Part shown: positions 34,404 through 42,764 of the stretch, in pieces | Layout of the letters: every line of letters starts with the position of its first letter | How positions within the stretch are numbered: the stretch's first letter is position 1 | NCBI GenBank assembly: GCA_012719445.1 | Contig: JAAYAH010000051.1 | Location: 32,434-96,433 of the forward strand | Length of the DNA stretch: 64,000 nucleotides | Source of the DNA: Actinomycetales bacterium | Lineage (GTDB): Bacteria; Actinomycetota; Actinomycetes; Actinomycetales; Kineosporiaceae | Reading direction: 5' to 3' | The notes under the pieces: model-generated | What the model was told of the DNA's origin: nothing | Databases searched by the model: none | What the model saw: the letters and a program-made list of their open reading frames with translations, nothing else | Program-made: the position numbers and the translations under genes

Positions 34404-37400
34404 GTGAGCATGTGGTTCGTCGTCGGCAGGGAGTCGGACCCGGTGCCAGGGGATCCGGTCCGGATCCGGGAGCTGGCGGGACGGCTGACGGCGCGGGCGG
34501 AGGACGTCGAGCGCAACGTCGGCCGGTTGCGCGGGTTGTCCTCCGGGGACGGCGACCTGCGGATGATCGGGGACTACGCCGAGGGGTTCCGCTCGGCGCT
34601 GAGGGAACTGCCCGACGAGCTGGCGAAGCTGGGCAGGGCCTTCCGCCGGTGCGGCTCGGCGCTCTCGACGTTCGCGGGTGAGCTCGACGGGGCCAGGGCG
34701 AAGGCGGGAACCGCGCTGCGACGGGGGCAGGACGCCCACGACCGGTTCCAGGGCGCGCTACGGGAGATCAAGGCGCTGCTGCCTCCCGACCGGTCCGTCG
34801 CGGTGGCCTCCGGGCTGAGCCTCGCCGAGTACACCATCGAGTCCCTGACCGTCGGGCTCGACGAGGGGCTGCGGGCCCAGGTCAGGGCCGCGGCACGGCG
34901 TGGCCGGCTGGCCGACGCCGACCGGGACCTCGCCTCGAGACTCGCGAACGAGGCGGCCCGGCTGCGCGGTGACGCCGAGGTGCGCTGCGAGCGGGGGATC
35001 CGGGACGCCCTCGCCGGCAGCGGGATCAAGAACAAGGCCTGGTGGGAGAAGGCGTGGGACTGGGTGTCCACGCCATTCCGTTCCTGGGACGACTTCGCCG
35101 CCTTCTGCCGCGGTGCCGCGATGGTCCTCGGCATCATTGCCATGTTCTGCACCGGACCCCTTGGCCTGGTGCTGGTGCTGGCGGCCCTGGCGGCCGGGGC
35201 GATCGCCCTGGCGAACACGATCGACCGGATGCGGCAGGGCAAGGCCGGCTGGGGCGACCTTGCCTGGGACCTGCTGGCCATGATCCCCGCCTCCCGCGGC
35301 GTGATCAGTCTGAGCAAGCTGGCGAAGACCCTGCCCCTGATCTTCAGCAGGGGTGGCGGGAAGCTCGTCTTCGCCGCGGTGAAGAACTTCGGCAAGGGCA
35401 CCGCACTGAGTGTGCGGAACGTCGTCACCGCCTTCCCACACGCGCTGAAGAACGCCGGCGGACTGAAGGGGCTGGTCACCAGCCCGAGGCAGTTCGCGAA
35501 GATCTTCAAGTGCCGCTGGGTCGGGCGGGACCCGATCGACATGATCAGCGGCGAGATGGTCATGCAGCAGACCGACCTGGAGCTGCCGGGGGTGCTGCCG
35601 TTCGTGCTGCAGCGCACCTACTCCTCCGCCTACCGGGCAGGGGGCTGGTTCGGTCACGGCTGGAGCTCCCTGCTGGACCGGCGGCTGGAGGTCGACGCCG
35701 ACGGCGTGTGCTTCGCCTCGACCGAGGCCGTGGTGCTGGCCTTCCCGCACCCCGAGCCGGGCGGCACGGTGACCGCGGTCGAGGGACCGCGGCTGGAGCT
35801 GACGAGGACCGACGACGGCGCCTACCTGGTCACCGACCCCGACACCGGCCAGGTGCTGCACTTCGCCAACCCCGCGGTCCGCGAGGCGGAGGCACTCACC
35901 GCCGGGGCGCTCGCGGCGGAGGGACCCGGTGACGGGGAATCGGGGAAGGTGCCCGGTCGCAGGGCGCTGTCCGACGCGGGTGTCACGGGCCCGCTGGTCC
36001 TCCCGCTCGCGGCGATCGTCGACCGGAACGGCAACCGGATCGAGCTTGGCTACGACGAGGCGACCGGGGACCTGCTGGAGCTCCGCCACTCCGGCGGTTA
36101 CCACCTCGACCTGGACACCCGGGCGGGCCTGGTCCGCGCGATCCGGCTGTGCGGCACGGGCAATGCCGAAGACGTCGAGATCATCCGCTACGCCTACGAC
36201 GAGGGCGGCCGGCTCACCGAGATCTACAACTCCTCCGGCAGGCCGCTGCGGTTCGACTACGACCCCGAGGGCCGGATGACCCGCTGGGAGGACCGCAACG
36301 GCACCTGGTACCGCTACGACTACGACGACGCCGGCCGGGTGGTGCGCACCAGCGGATCGGCCGGCTGCCTGGACGGCACGATCGCCTACGACCCCGAGCG
36401 CCGGGTGACCCTGGAGACGAACTCCCTCGGCCACACCACCACCTACCACCACAACGAGGCCCTGCAGATCGTGCGGGTCGTCGACCCGCTCGGCCACGCC
36501 ACCAGCCACACCTGGGACCGCTACGACCGCAAGCTGTCCACCACCGACCCGCTCGGCCGCACCACGAGCTACGACTACGACGAGGCCGGCAACCTCACGG
36601 CGGTGACCCGCCCCGACGGTCTGGCCACCACCATCACCTACGACGAGCACGGGCTGCCCGTCACGGTGACCGGGCCGGACGGCGCGACCTGGCGACAGGT
36701 CTACGACGCGGCCGGAAACCTGGTTGTCTCGACCGACCCGGTGAGGGCGGCCACCCGTCATGAGTACGACGGGGCGGGTCGGTTGGTTGCGGTGATCGAC
36801 GCGCTGGGGAACGTCCAGCGGCTGCGCACCGACGCAGCAGGCCTGCCGTCGGCGGTCACCGATGCCCTCGGGGCGACAACCGGTCTGGAGCGGGACGCGT
36901 TCGGGCGGGTGACTGCGGTCACCGACCCGCTGGGCAACACCACCCGCTACGCCTGGACGGTCGAGGGACAGCTCGCCTCCCGGGTGGCCCCGGACGCCAC
37001 GGTGGAGCGCTGGGTCTACGACGCCGAGGGGTGCCTGGTCGAGCACGTCGACACCCTGGGGCAGTCGACGCGCACCGAGGTCACCTGGTTCGACCTGCCC
37101 GCGGTCCGCACCGCCCCGGACGGCGCCCGGCTGGCGTTCTCCTACGACACCGAGTTGCGGCTGGTCGCCGTGACCAACCCGGTGGGGCTGGTCTGGCGGT
37201 ACGAGTACGACCCCGCCGGCAACCTGGTGCGCGAGACCGACTTCAACAACCGGGTGCAGACCTATGAGTACGACGCCGCGGGCCAACTCGTCGAGCGGGT
37301 CAACGGCGCCGGCGAGGCGACCCGGTTCGAGCGTGACCTGCTCGGCATGGTCACCGTGGAGGAGACCGCAGACGGGCGGACGACCTTCGACTACGACCCT

Positions 37401-39095
37401 GCCGGGCGGCTGGTGCACGCGGTGAACGCGGTCGCCGACCTGCGGCTCGAGCGTGACTCGGTGGGTCGGGTGCTCGCTGAGGTCTGCAACGGCCGGACGC
37501 TCGCATCGTCCTTCGACCTGCTCGGGCGCCGGGTGGAGCGGAGCACCCCGGGCGGGTTGGTCAGCCGCTGGAGCTACGACCCGGCGGGGCGCCCGTCGTC
37601 GCTGGATGTGGCCGGGCACTCGATGACCTTCACCCACGACGCGGCGGGCAACGAGACGGAGCGGCGGCTCAACACCGGCCTCACCCTGGCCCAGAGCTGG
37701 GACGTCAACGCTCGGCTGGTCACCCAGACCCTGACCGCAGTGGGCGCGCCGGAGCATCCCGGCAACGCGGGGCAGGTCCGGCAGCTCAACCGGCGGGAGT
37801 ACGGCTACCGGGCCGACGGGTACGTCACCCAGATCACCGATGAGCTCACCGGTACCCGTCGCTACGATCTCGATCCGGCCGGACGGGTCACAGCGGTCTC
37901 GGGGGCCGGGTGGACCGAGCGGTACGTCTACGACCCGGCGGGCAATATCACCCACGCGAGTTGGCCGGGCGATACCTCGGCGCAAGACACTTCGTCGGTG
38001 GCGGCGCAGGGAGACCGGGAGTACAGCGGCACGATGATCCGCCGCGCCGGCCGGGTGCGTTACGAGCACGACGTCCAGGGCCGGGTCACCCTGCGGCAGC
38101 AGAAGCGCCTCTCCGCGAAACCTCTGACCTGGCGCTACACCTGGGACGCCCAGGACCGCCTGGTCGAGGTGCTCACCCCGGCGGGCGAGCGCTGGCGTTA
38201 CCTCTGCGACCCCCTCGGCCGCCGGATCGCCAAGCAGAGGCTGGCCGACGATGGCGAGTCAGTCACCGAACAGATCGACTTCACCTGGGACGGTGCAGTG
38301 CTGGCCGAGCAGGTCGCCGCCGACGGTGACGCCCTCACCTGGGACTACCAGCCCGGCACCTTCCGGCCCCTGAGCCAGATCGAGTCGCAAGCCGCCGAGC
38401 GCTCCGTCGACGACCTCACCCAGGACGAGATCGACGCCCGATATCACGTCATCGTCACCGACCTCGTCGGCACCCCGTACGAACTTGCCGATGAGAGTGG
38501 CGCCCTACGACCGATTATCCGCTCGTCACTCTGGGGGATTGGCGCACCCGTCGACGCCAACGGTCGGCCGGTCTGTCCGCTGCGTTTTCCTGGTCAGTTC
38601 CGAGATGAAGAATCGGGCTTGACCTATAATTACCTGCGGCACTACGACTCTGAGGCCGGAAGATACTTCAGTGCAGATCCGCTGGGGTTGGCCGGAGGTG
38701 ATGGGAACTACGAGTACGTGGCCAATCCTCTCACCGTGATCGACCCGCTGGGTTTGATGGCCTACAAGCTTCCGCAGGACATAAGGGAGATGATGCTCTC
38801 GCAGGGAATCGCTCCCGACCTGCTCAACAAGGGGGTCCATTTCAATGTTGGTCGAATCGAATTGAAGGTTCTTCCTGACCACCTAGGGGGTATTACTTTC
38901 AAATCCGTATTCTCGAATGCGAAGACCGCCCACGTGGATGCTGCTATCGCCAAGGCGACTGATGCCCTTCAAGCACCCGAGTTCGTTGCATGGCTCAGTA
39001 AGCATGCACAGAAGGGTTTCGAGTTGGCCAGTCCGTCAGGCAGTGGAAAGGCTCTTGAGTTCAAATTCTTGATGCACGCTCTCGGGAGGATCTGA
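34404..39095 (+). CDS. Rhs-repeat polymorphic toxin with type VII-like N-terminus
   Basis: 1563 aa from GTG 34404. Residues 1-210 are helical and WXG100-like. Two hydrophobic helices lie near 236-275 (AAMVLGIIAMFCTG, LVLVLAALAAGAIAL). A DUF6531-type start of the Rhs shell (DPIDMISGEMVMQQTDLELPG, near 375) is followed by some 25 YD repeats (YDxxGRLxx) to about residue 1330. The shell closes with YNYLRHYDSEAGRYFSADPLGL and ends at DPLGL near 1446. The remaining ~112 residues are a variable tip with no family I can name. They contain NKGVHFNVGRIELKVLP, GGITFKSVFSNAKT and a helical end. The tip DNA, and roughly the last 90 codons of the shell, are visibly lower in GC and use different codons. The immunity candidate follows immediately (TGA then GTG). 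Confidence 0.9.
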   Translation: MSMWFVVGRESDPVPGDPVRIRELAGRLTARAEDVERNVGRLRGLSSGDGDLRMIGDYAEGFRSALRELPDELAKLGRAFRRCGSALSTFAGELDGARAKAGTALRRGQDAHDRFQGALREIKALLPPDRSVAVASGLSLAEYTIESLTVGLDEGLRAQVRAAARRGRLADADRDLASRLANEAARLRGDAEVRCERGIRDALAGSGIKNKAWWEKAWDWVSTPFRSWDDFAAFCRGAAMVLGIIAMFCTGPLGLVLVLAALAAGAIALANTIDRMRQGKAGWGDLAWDLLAMIPASRGVISLSKLAKTLPLIFSRGGGKLVFAAVKNFGKGTALSVRNVVTAFPHALKNAGGLKGLVTSPRQFAKIFKCRWVGRDPIDMISGEMVMQQTDLELPGVLPFVLQRTYSSAYRAGGWFGHGWSSLLDRRLEVDADGVCFASTEAVVLAFPHPEPGGTVTAVEGPRLELTRTDDGAYLVTDPDTGQVLHFANPAVREAEALTAGALAAEGPGDGESGKVPGRRALSDAGVTGPLVLPLAAIVDRNGNRIELGYDEATGDLLELRHSGGYHLDLDTRAGLVRAIRLCGTGNAEDVEIIRYAYDEGGRLTEIYNSSGRPLRFDYDPEGRMTRWEDRNGTWYRYDYDDAGRVVRTSGSAGCLDGTIAYDPERRVTLETNSLGHTTTYHHNEALQIVRVVDPLGHATSHTWDRYDRKLSTTDPLGRTTSYDYDEAGNLTAVTRPDGLATTITYDEHGLPVTVTGPDGATWRQVYDAAGNLVVSTDPVRAATRHEYDGAGRLVAVIDALGNVQRLRTDAAGLPSAVTDALGATTGLERDAFGRVTAVTDPLGNTTRYAWTVEGQLASRVAPDATVERWVYDAEGCLVEHVDTLGQSTRTEVTWFDLPAVRTAPDGARLAFSYDTELRLVAVTNPVGLVWRYEYDPAGNLVRETDFNNRVQTYEYDAAGQLVERVNGAGEATRFERDLLGMVTVEETADGRTTFDYDPAGRLVHAVNAVADLRLERDSVGRVLAEVCNGRTLASSFDLLGRRVERSTPGGLVSRWSYDPAGRPSSLDVAGHSMTFTHDAAGNETERRLNTGLTLAQSWDVNARLVTQTLTAVGAPEHPGNAGQVRQLNRREYGYRADGYVTQITDELTGTRRYDLDPAGRVTAVSGAGWTERYVYDPAGNITHASWPGDTSAQDTSSVAAQGDREYSGTMIRRAGRVRYEHDVQGRVTLRQQKRLSAKPLTWRYTWDAQDRLVEVLTPAGERWRYLCDPLGRRIAKQRLADDGESVTEQIDFTWDGAVLAEQVAADGDALTWDYQPGTFRPLSQIESQAAERSVDDLTQDEIDARYHVIVTDLVGTPYELADESGALRPIIRSSLWGIGAPVDANGRPVCPLRFPGQFRDEESGLTYNYLRHYDSEAGRYFSADPLGLAGGDGNYEYVANPLTVIDPLGLMAYKLPQDIREMMLSQGIAPDLLNKGVHFNVGRIELKVLPDHLGGITFKSVFSNAKTAHVDAAIAKATDALQAPEFVAWLSKHAQKGFELASPSGSGKALEFKFLMHALGRI

Positions 39096-39554
39096 GTGTT
39101 GAACCTCGAGGATCTGGTTCTGCACGGCAGTTCAGGTGTGATTGATCTCGGACGTGGCGTGGCTGAGGTGGTGTCCAGTCTCGGTCTGCCTGAGATGAGG
39201 GAACCGCAGAAGAAGAGCTATCCTGAGATCCTGAAGTACGGCGATATAGAGGTGAGGTTCAGGTGGGGTGTGCTCGAGGGGGTCTCAGTCAACCTGTCTC
39301 CAGGGATTCCTGTGGAGGGGTACTGCTTTGAAGTTGAGGGATTCTGGCCTGAAAGCCGACGGTGTATATGGGAGGTGGGGAGAATGCTTGAGGGTTCAGA
39401 GGTGTCCTGGGCTCCGGACCCCATCATGTCTGACCCGGGTTCGCCGGTCTGGGTTACAGAGGCTGGCGTGCATCTTGCATTCCATGGCGATCTACTGTGC
39501 CGTCTCGGGGTCGCGAGGGTGACGGGTCAGTCATCAATGCGGGAGTCGCAGTGA
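39096..39554 (+). CDS. Candidate immunity protein for the Rhs toxin
   Basis: 152 aa, GTG start immediately after the toxin stop with zero spacing; aggatctga precedes it and may act as RBS. The protein is acidic, small and soluble, with features such as FRWGVLEGVSVNLSPG and FEVEGFWPESRRCIWEVG. No known immunity family is recognised. Its GC is as low as that of the toxin tip, consistent with transfer as a unit. Position and properties are typical of polymorphic toxin immunity genes, which protect the producer. Confidence 0.7.
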   Translation: MLNLEDLVLHGSSGVIDLGRGVAEVVSSLGLPEMREPQKKSYPEILKYGDIEVRFRWGVLEGVSVNLSPGIPVEGYCFEVEGFWPESRRCIWEVGRMLEGSEVSWAPDPIMSDPGSPVWVTEAGVHLAFHGDLLCRLGVARVTGQSSMRESQ

Positions 39555-39599
39555 CGGTCCGGTCTCTCGGACGGCACCGCTCCGGCGGCATGGCGGGGG

Positions 39600-39978
39600 T
39601 CCGCCAGGTCATGTTCGTCGACGGGTGCGGGATCAGCAGTTGGGTCGTCGAGAAGTAGTTGGTGGACGCTGTTGATCAGTCGGTCGACCAGGGAATCGGC
39701 GATCCCGGGTTGGAAACAGGGGGTGCCAGTCGCTCGGTTTGCGGCTGATCGTTAGGATCATCGCCCGGCCGGCGGTCATGCGTTCGTTGATGAGTTCGAA
39801 CAGGTCGTCGTCCTGGGTGTCGGTGAACGCGCGGATCGAAAAAGTCGTTGAGGATGAGCACGTCGCCGTGGGTGTGCTCGCGTGGCTGCTTGTCCCAGGT
39901 GCGTTCTCCTTGGTTGAGGCGGCCGAGATCTCGCGAACTCTGGGGCGGTGCCAGTGCTTCAACGATAGATAGCTTCAA
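39600..39978 (-). pseudogene. IstB-like (IS21 helper ATPase) remnant
   Basis: Minus-strand frames here contain successive fragments of an IstB C-terminal region: HTHGDVLILNDFFD in one frame, then TQDDDLFELINERMTAGRAM and SRKPSDWHPLFP in another, then GIADSLVDRLINSVHQL in a third. At least two frameshifts break it, and the N-terminal half with Walker A is absent. It marks an old IS21-family insertion next to the toxin-immunity pair. No intact istA is seen. Boundaries are approximate. Confidence 0.6.
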
Positions 39979-41425
39979 GGCTGATCAGGGCGATCTCGCC
40001 GGGGGTGCTGGTTGCCTGAGCAACCAGATCATCCGAGAACCCGGCGCCGCTGAAGCAGAGCAGCATGGTCCGTGACGTGTCGTAGGCGCTGGTGGCGAGC
40101 AGGGTTCTGACCCGTCGGAGCCGGTCGAGGTGGCCTGGGTTCATGACGGTGTTCCACTTGGCCTCGCCGACCGCGAGGAGCGGAGCGGGAGCCCCTGGAT
40201 CGGCGGCTCCGACCACGGCGACGTCCACCTCGTGGGTGGTTCGCGCGGACGGATCGTTGACCACCCCGGACGCGACGGAGGCGGGGAGGCCGTCGAAGGG
40301 CAGATCGTCGCCGGTGAGAGCCCATGTGCGGCAGAGGTGCTCGAAGTGGGGACCGAGGATGTTGCTGTCGAACCTGCTCCGTGCTGCCCGCCAGACCCGG
40401 GCTGCCGCACCTGGACGTTCGAGTTGATCCCAGACCGGTCGCATGATCGCGTGGTAGAAGGCGACCAGCGGTTCGGCGATCCGGAAGCTGGTGCGGTTGG
40501 AGCGGAAGGGGTCGGCCTCCTGGCGCAGGAGTCCGCTGTCGGTGAGCACCGTGAGTGGGTGGGAGATGTCGGTGGCCTTGCGGCCGACGTAGTTGGCGAT
40601 CCCTCCGCGGGTCGCGTTTCCCCCGGCCACCGCGGCGAGCACGGAGTGGTAGAGAGCGGGATTGCGGGCACCCGGCTCCTCGGCGAGCAGGTAGCGGGCC
40701 TCGCGGAACAGGGGAGTGGTCGGGTCGAGGACGGTTCGCACCACCCAGTCGTCGAAGTCGGCCAGGTCGTGCGGTACATCGTCACGGACGAACTCGCGAC
40801 GGTAGGCGGGGGTGCCGCCCACGACGGCGTTCACCAGGACGGCGAGTCGGGGATCGGTGATCCCCCAGAACTGTGCGGCGACGCGGTGGTCGAACGGGTG
40901 CACGACGAGTTCGAGTCCTGCGCGGCCGCGAAGGGGTGCGTTGCCGCCGAGGAGGCGCCCCATGAACGACATCGCTGATCCGCACAGCACCAACCGGGTG
41001 CGGGACTCGGTAGCCTCCGGGCGGCCAGGTCGCAGGGCGTTCTGGATGACGGAGGGCAGCGAGGGGGCCGCTTCAGCCAGGTAGGGGAACTCGTCGATCA
41101 CGACGGGGAGGGCCCGCTCTCGGCCGAGAGCCAGCAGGGCGTCGAGCGCCTCCTCCCACCCGTCCAGTCGGACCGGCACGGGAGCGCCGAGCTGCTCGGT
41201 CAGCTGAGCGCCGAGCCGGCGCAGCGACTCCGCATCGGTCGCCTGGGTGGCTCCGAAGAAGAAGCCGCCGGTGGCTCGGCAGGCGGCGTCCAACAGGAAC
41301 GTCTTGCCCTGGCGGCGCCGGCCCGACACCACCCCGAGCGTCGCCCCCGGCCGGTCGTCGGAGACGAAGCGGGACAGGGCAGCCCACTCGGCGGCCCGGT
41401 CGAAGAGATCAACTGGTCGCTGCAC
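39959..41425 (-). CDS. AAA+ ATPase with DUF234/PD-(D/E)XK-like C-terminus
   Basis: 488 aa from GTG 41425, preceded by ggag. The N-terminal ATPase has Walker A VVSGRRRQGKTFLL and Walker B LPVVIDEFPYL, then SAMSFMGRLL. A winged-helix middle (ISHPLTVLTDSGLLR) precedes a C-terminal segment EVDVAVVG...LLAVGEAKW. That last segment has the D...E-x-K pattern of restriction-like nuclease folds (DUF234). Such archaeal-type ATPases are scattered by transfer; their role is poorly known, with mobile-element or toxin-like roles proposed. It lies between an IS remnant and the DsbA genes, with a 45-bp palindrome over its upstream region. Confidence 0.85.
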   Translation of the reverse strand: MQRPVDLFDRAAEWAALSRFVSDDRPGATLGVVSGRRRQGKTFLLDAACRATGGFFFGATQATDAESLRRLGAQLTEQLGAPVPVRLDGWEEALDALLALGRERALPVVIDEFPYLAEAAPSLPSVIQNALRPGRPEATESRTRLVLCGSAMSFMGRLLGGNAPLRGRAGLELVVHPFDHRVAAQFWGITDPRLAVLVNAVVGGTPAYRREFVRDDVPHDLADFDDWVVRTVLDPTTPLFREARYLLAEEPGARNPALYHSVLAAVAGGNATRGGIANYVGRKATDISHPLTVLTDSGLLRQEADPFRSNRTSFRIAEPLVAFYHAIMRPVWDQLERPGAAARVWRAARSRFDSNILGPHFEHLCRTWALTGDDLPFDGLPASVASGVVNDPSARTTHEVDVAVVGAADPGAPAPLLAVGEAKWNTVMNPGHLDRLRRVRTLLATSAYDTSRTMLLCFSGAGFSDDLVAQATSTPGEIALISLEAIYR

Positions 41426-41433
41426 GAAGGCTC

Positions 41434-41478
41434 CATGATCTAGAAGTGTAGTTCTTAGAACTGTACCTCTAAATCATG
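41434..41478. promoter_or_regulatory. 45-bp imperfect palindrome upstream of the ATPase
   Basis: The two 22-base arms around T41456 agree at 18 of 22 positions; the core agttct-t-agaact is perfect. It is AT-rich within GC-rich DNA and starts nine bases before the ATPase GTG. An autoregulatory operator or an element end are both possible. Confidence 0.6.
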
Positions 41479-41608
41479 AACTCAAATCGACGTCATGTCG
41501 CGGACCGCGCATGGATGACGTCGGCCGGACGCCAGACGAGGGTCGAGTCGGTGATCCGGTACAGCCTCGGTTCTCCCGGGATGGTGGACAGCGGCTCGAC
41601 AACGCCCG

Positions 41609-42421
41609 TCAGTCGTCCGTCGACGTCGTCGGGGACGTCGACGCGGCGGACGAGGCAGGCGGCGGGGTGGCGCCCTCGGCCCTGGCCGCGGCCTCGAGGG
41701 CGGCGCGGACGGAGTCCTCGTCGAGGGCGGTCACCGGCTTGTCGTTGACCAGGACGACCGGCGGTTCACCGATGCCGGCCTGTGCCGCGTCCTTCGTCGT
41801 GTCCACCACCCAGCCGCGGTAGGCGCTGTCCTTGATCGCCTTGGTCACCTCTGCCCTCGGGGCACCGGCCTGCACCGCGAACTCGATGATCTTCTCCTCC
41901 GGCAGGCCCTCACCACCGGGAGCCGGCTGATTGTCGAACAGGGCGGCGTGGAACGCCGGGAAGCCCTCCGGAGCGAGGTCCATCACCGCAGCAGCGGCCA
42001 CGACCGCCCGGGAGGGGTAGAAGTCCTTCGACTGGTAGTCGAGCACGGCGATCGGCCGGTAGGCGATCCTGAGCAGCCCGGCGTCGACCCACTGCGCGAA
42101 CTGGTCCCGGTTCGCCCGCTCGAACGTCTTGCACGCCGCGCAGAGGAAGTCCTCGTAGACGGTGACGGTCACCGGGGCGTCCTTCGAACCGACGGCGAAG
42201 GCGCCGTCGGTCAGATGGCGCGGTGGCTTCGAGCCCGAGGCCTCGAGTTCCTTCTCGCGCGCGATCTGGACGATGACGACCGCCACGACCGCGAGGACGA
42301 TCACCACCACGACCGAGACGGCGATGCGCACGGTACGTCGCCGGGACTCCTCGCGTTCGGCCTTCGCGCGGAGGGCCGCGGACTTCTCCCGGGCGTTGCG
42401 AGCGGTTCGTGCGTTCGTCAT
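41609..42421 (-). CDS. Membrane-anchored DsbA-like thioredoxin-fold protein (copy 1)
   Basis: 270 aa from ATG 42421. A basic cytoplasmic N-terminus (TNARTARNAREKSAALRAKA, about 30 residues) and one membrane helix (32-54) precede a thioredoxin-fold domain with the active site FLCAACKTF and a later cis-Pro region, EPPVVLVN. The C-terminus is Ala/Pro/Ser/Thr-rich. It probably oxidises or isomerises disulfides in exported proteins. A paralogue is encoded directly upstream on the same strand. A perfect hairpin sits about 20 bases before its start codon. Confidence 0.9.
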   Translation of the reverse strand: MTNARTARNAREKSAALRAKAEREESRRRTVRIAVSVVVVIVLAVVAVVIVQIAREKELEASGSKPPRHLTDGAFAVGSKDAPVTVTVYEDFLCAACKTFERANRDQFAQWVDAGLLRIAYRPIAVLDYQSKDFYPSRAVVAAAAVMDLAPEGFPAFHAALFDNQPAPGGEGLPEEKIIEFAVQAGAPRAEVTKAIKDSAYRGWVVDTTKDAAQAGIGEPPVVLVNDKPVTALDEDSVRAALEAAARAEGATPPPASSAASTSPTTSTDD

Positions 42422-42441
42422 CGGGCTCTCTCGTGGATCGG

Positions 42442-42471
42442 GCCGGTCCTCCGGGTGTCCGGAGGACCGGC
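42442..42471 (-). other. Perfect hairpin in the leader of DsbA-like copy 1
   Basis: 42442-42454 pairs with 42459-42471 (13 bp, gtgt loop), ending about 20 bases before the start codon. It could be a terminator for upstream transcripts or a translational control element. Confidence 0.45.
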
Positions 42472-42764
42472 GGCTGGGCGTCGACGGTCCTCACAGAGCA
42501 TGCCGTATCGGCGGGCCCGGCGTTCGAGACATGCGGGTCAGCTCTGCCGACTCCACGCGGACCACACCTCCGCGGGTCCCCGGCACAGGGCCGGTCAGGC
42601 GGTCAGGGCCGGGGCGACCCCGGAACCGCTCGTGGTGACGCGGTCGAGTCGCTTCCGGAGGAGCGCCGGGTCAGGGAGCCGACCGACGAAGGTCTCCGAC
42701 ACGGTGGCCTCCGGCTACGTCGATCACATCTGCGTAGCCGGAGGCCACCGGAATCGGGGTCAGG
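42472..42764. other. Intergenic region between the two DsbA-like genes
   Basis: Besides the two hairpins listed separately, this stretch contains no gene or repeat that I can see. Confidence 0.4.
42702..42750 (-). terminator. Terminator downstream of DsbA-like copy 2
   Basis: Perfect 18-bp stem (42702-42719 with 42733-42750), 13-base loop, 14 bp after the stop of copy 2 on the minus strand. Copy 1 is therefore probably transcribed separately. Confidence 0.7.

Noticed and set aside
34758..38069. A 1103-codon open frame opposite the Rhs gene
   Set aside because: It mirrors the regular YD-repeat codons of the Rhs shell and has no independent features.
39096..39554. Immunity candidate as a second toxin domain split off by frameshift
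   Set aside because: The toxin frame ends in a clean stop, the next frame starts with GTG at zero spacing, and the product is acidic and compact as expected of an immunity protein.
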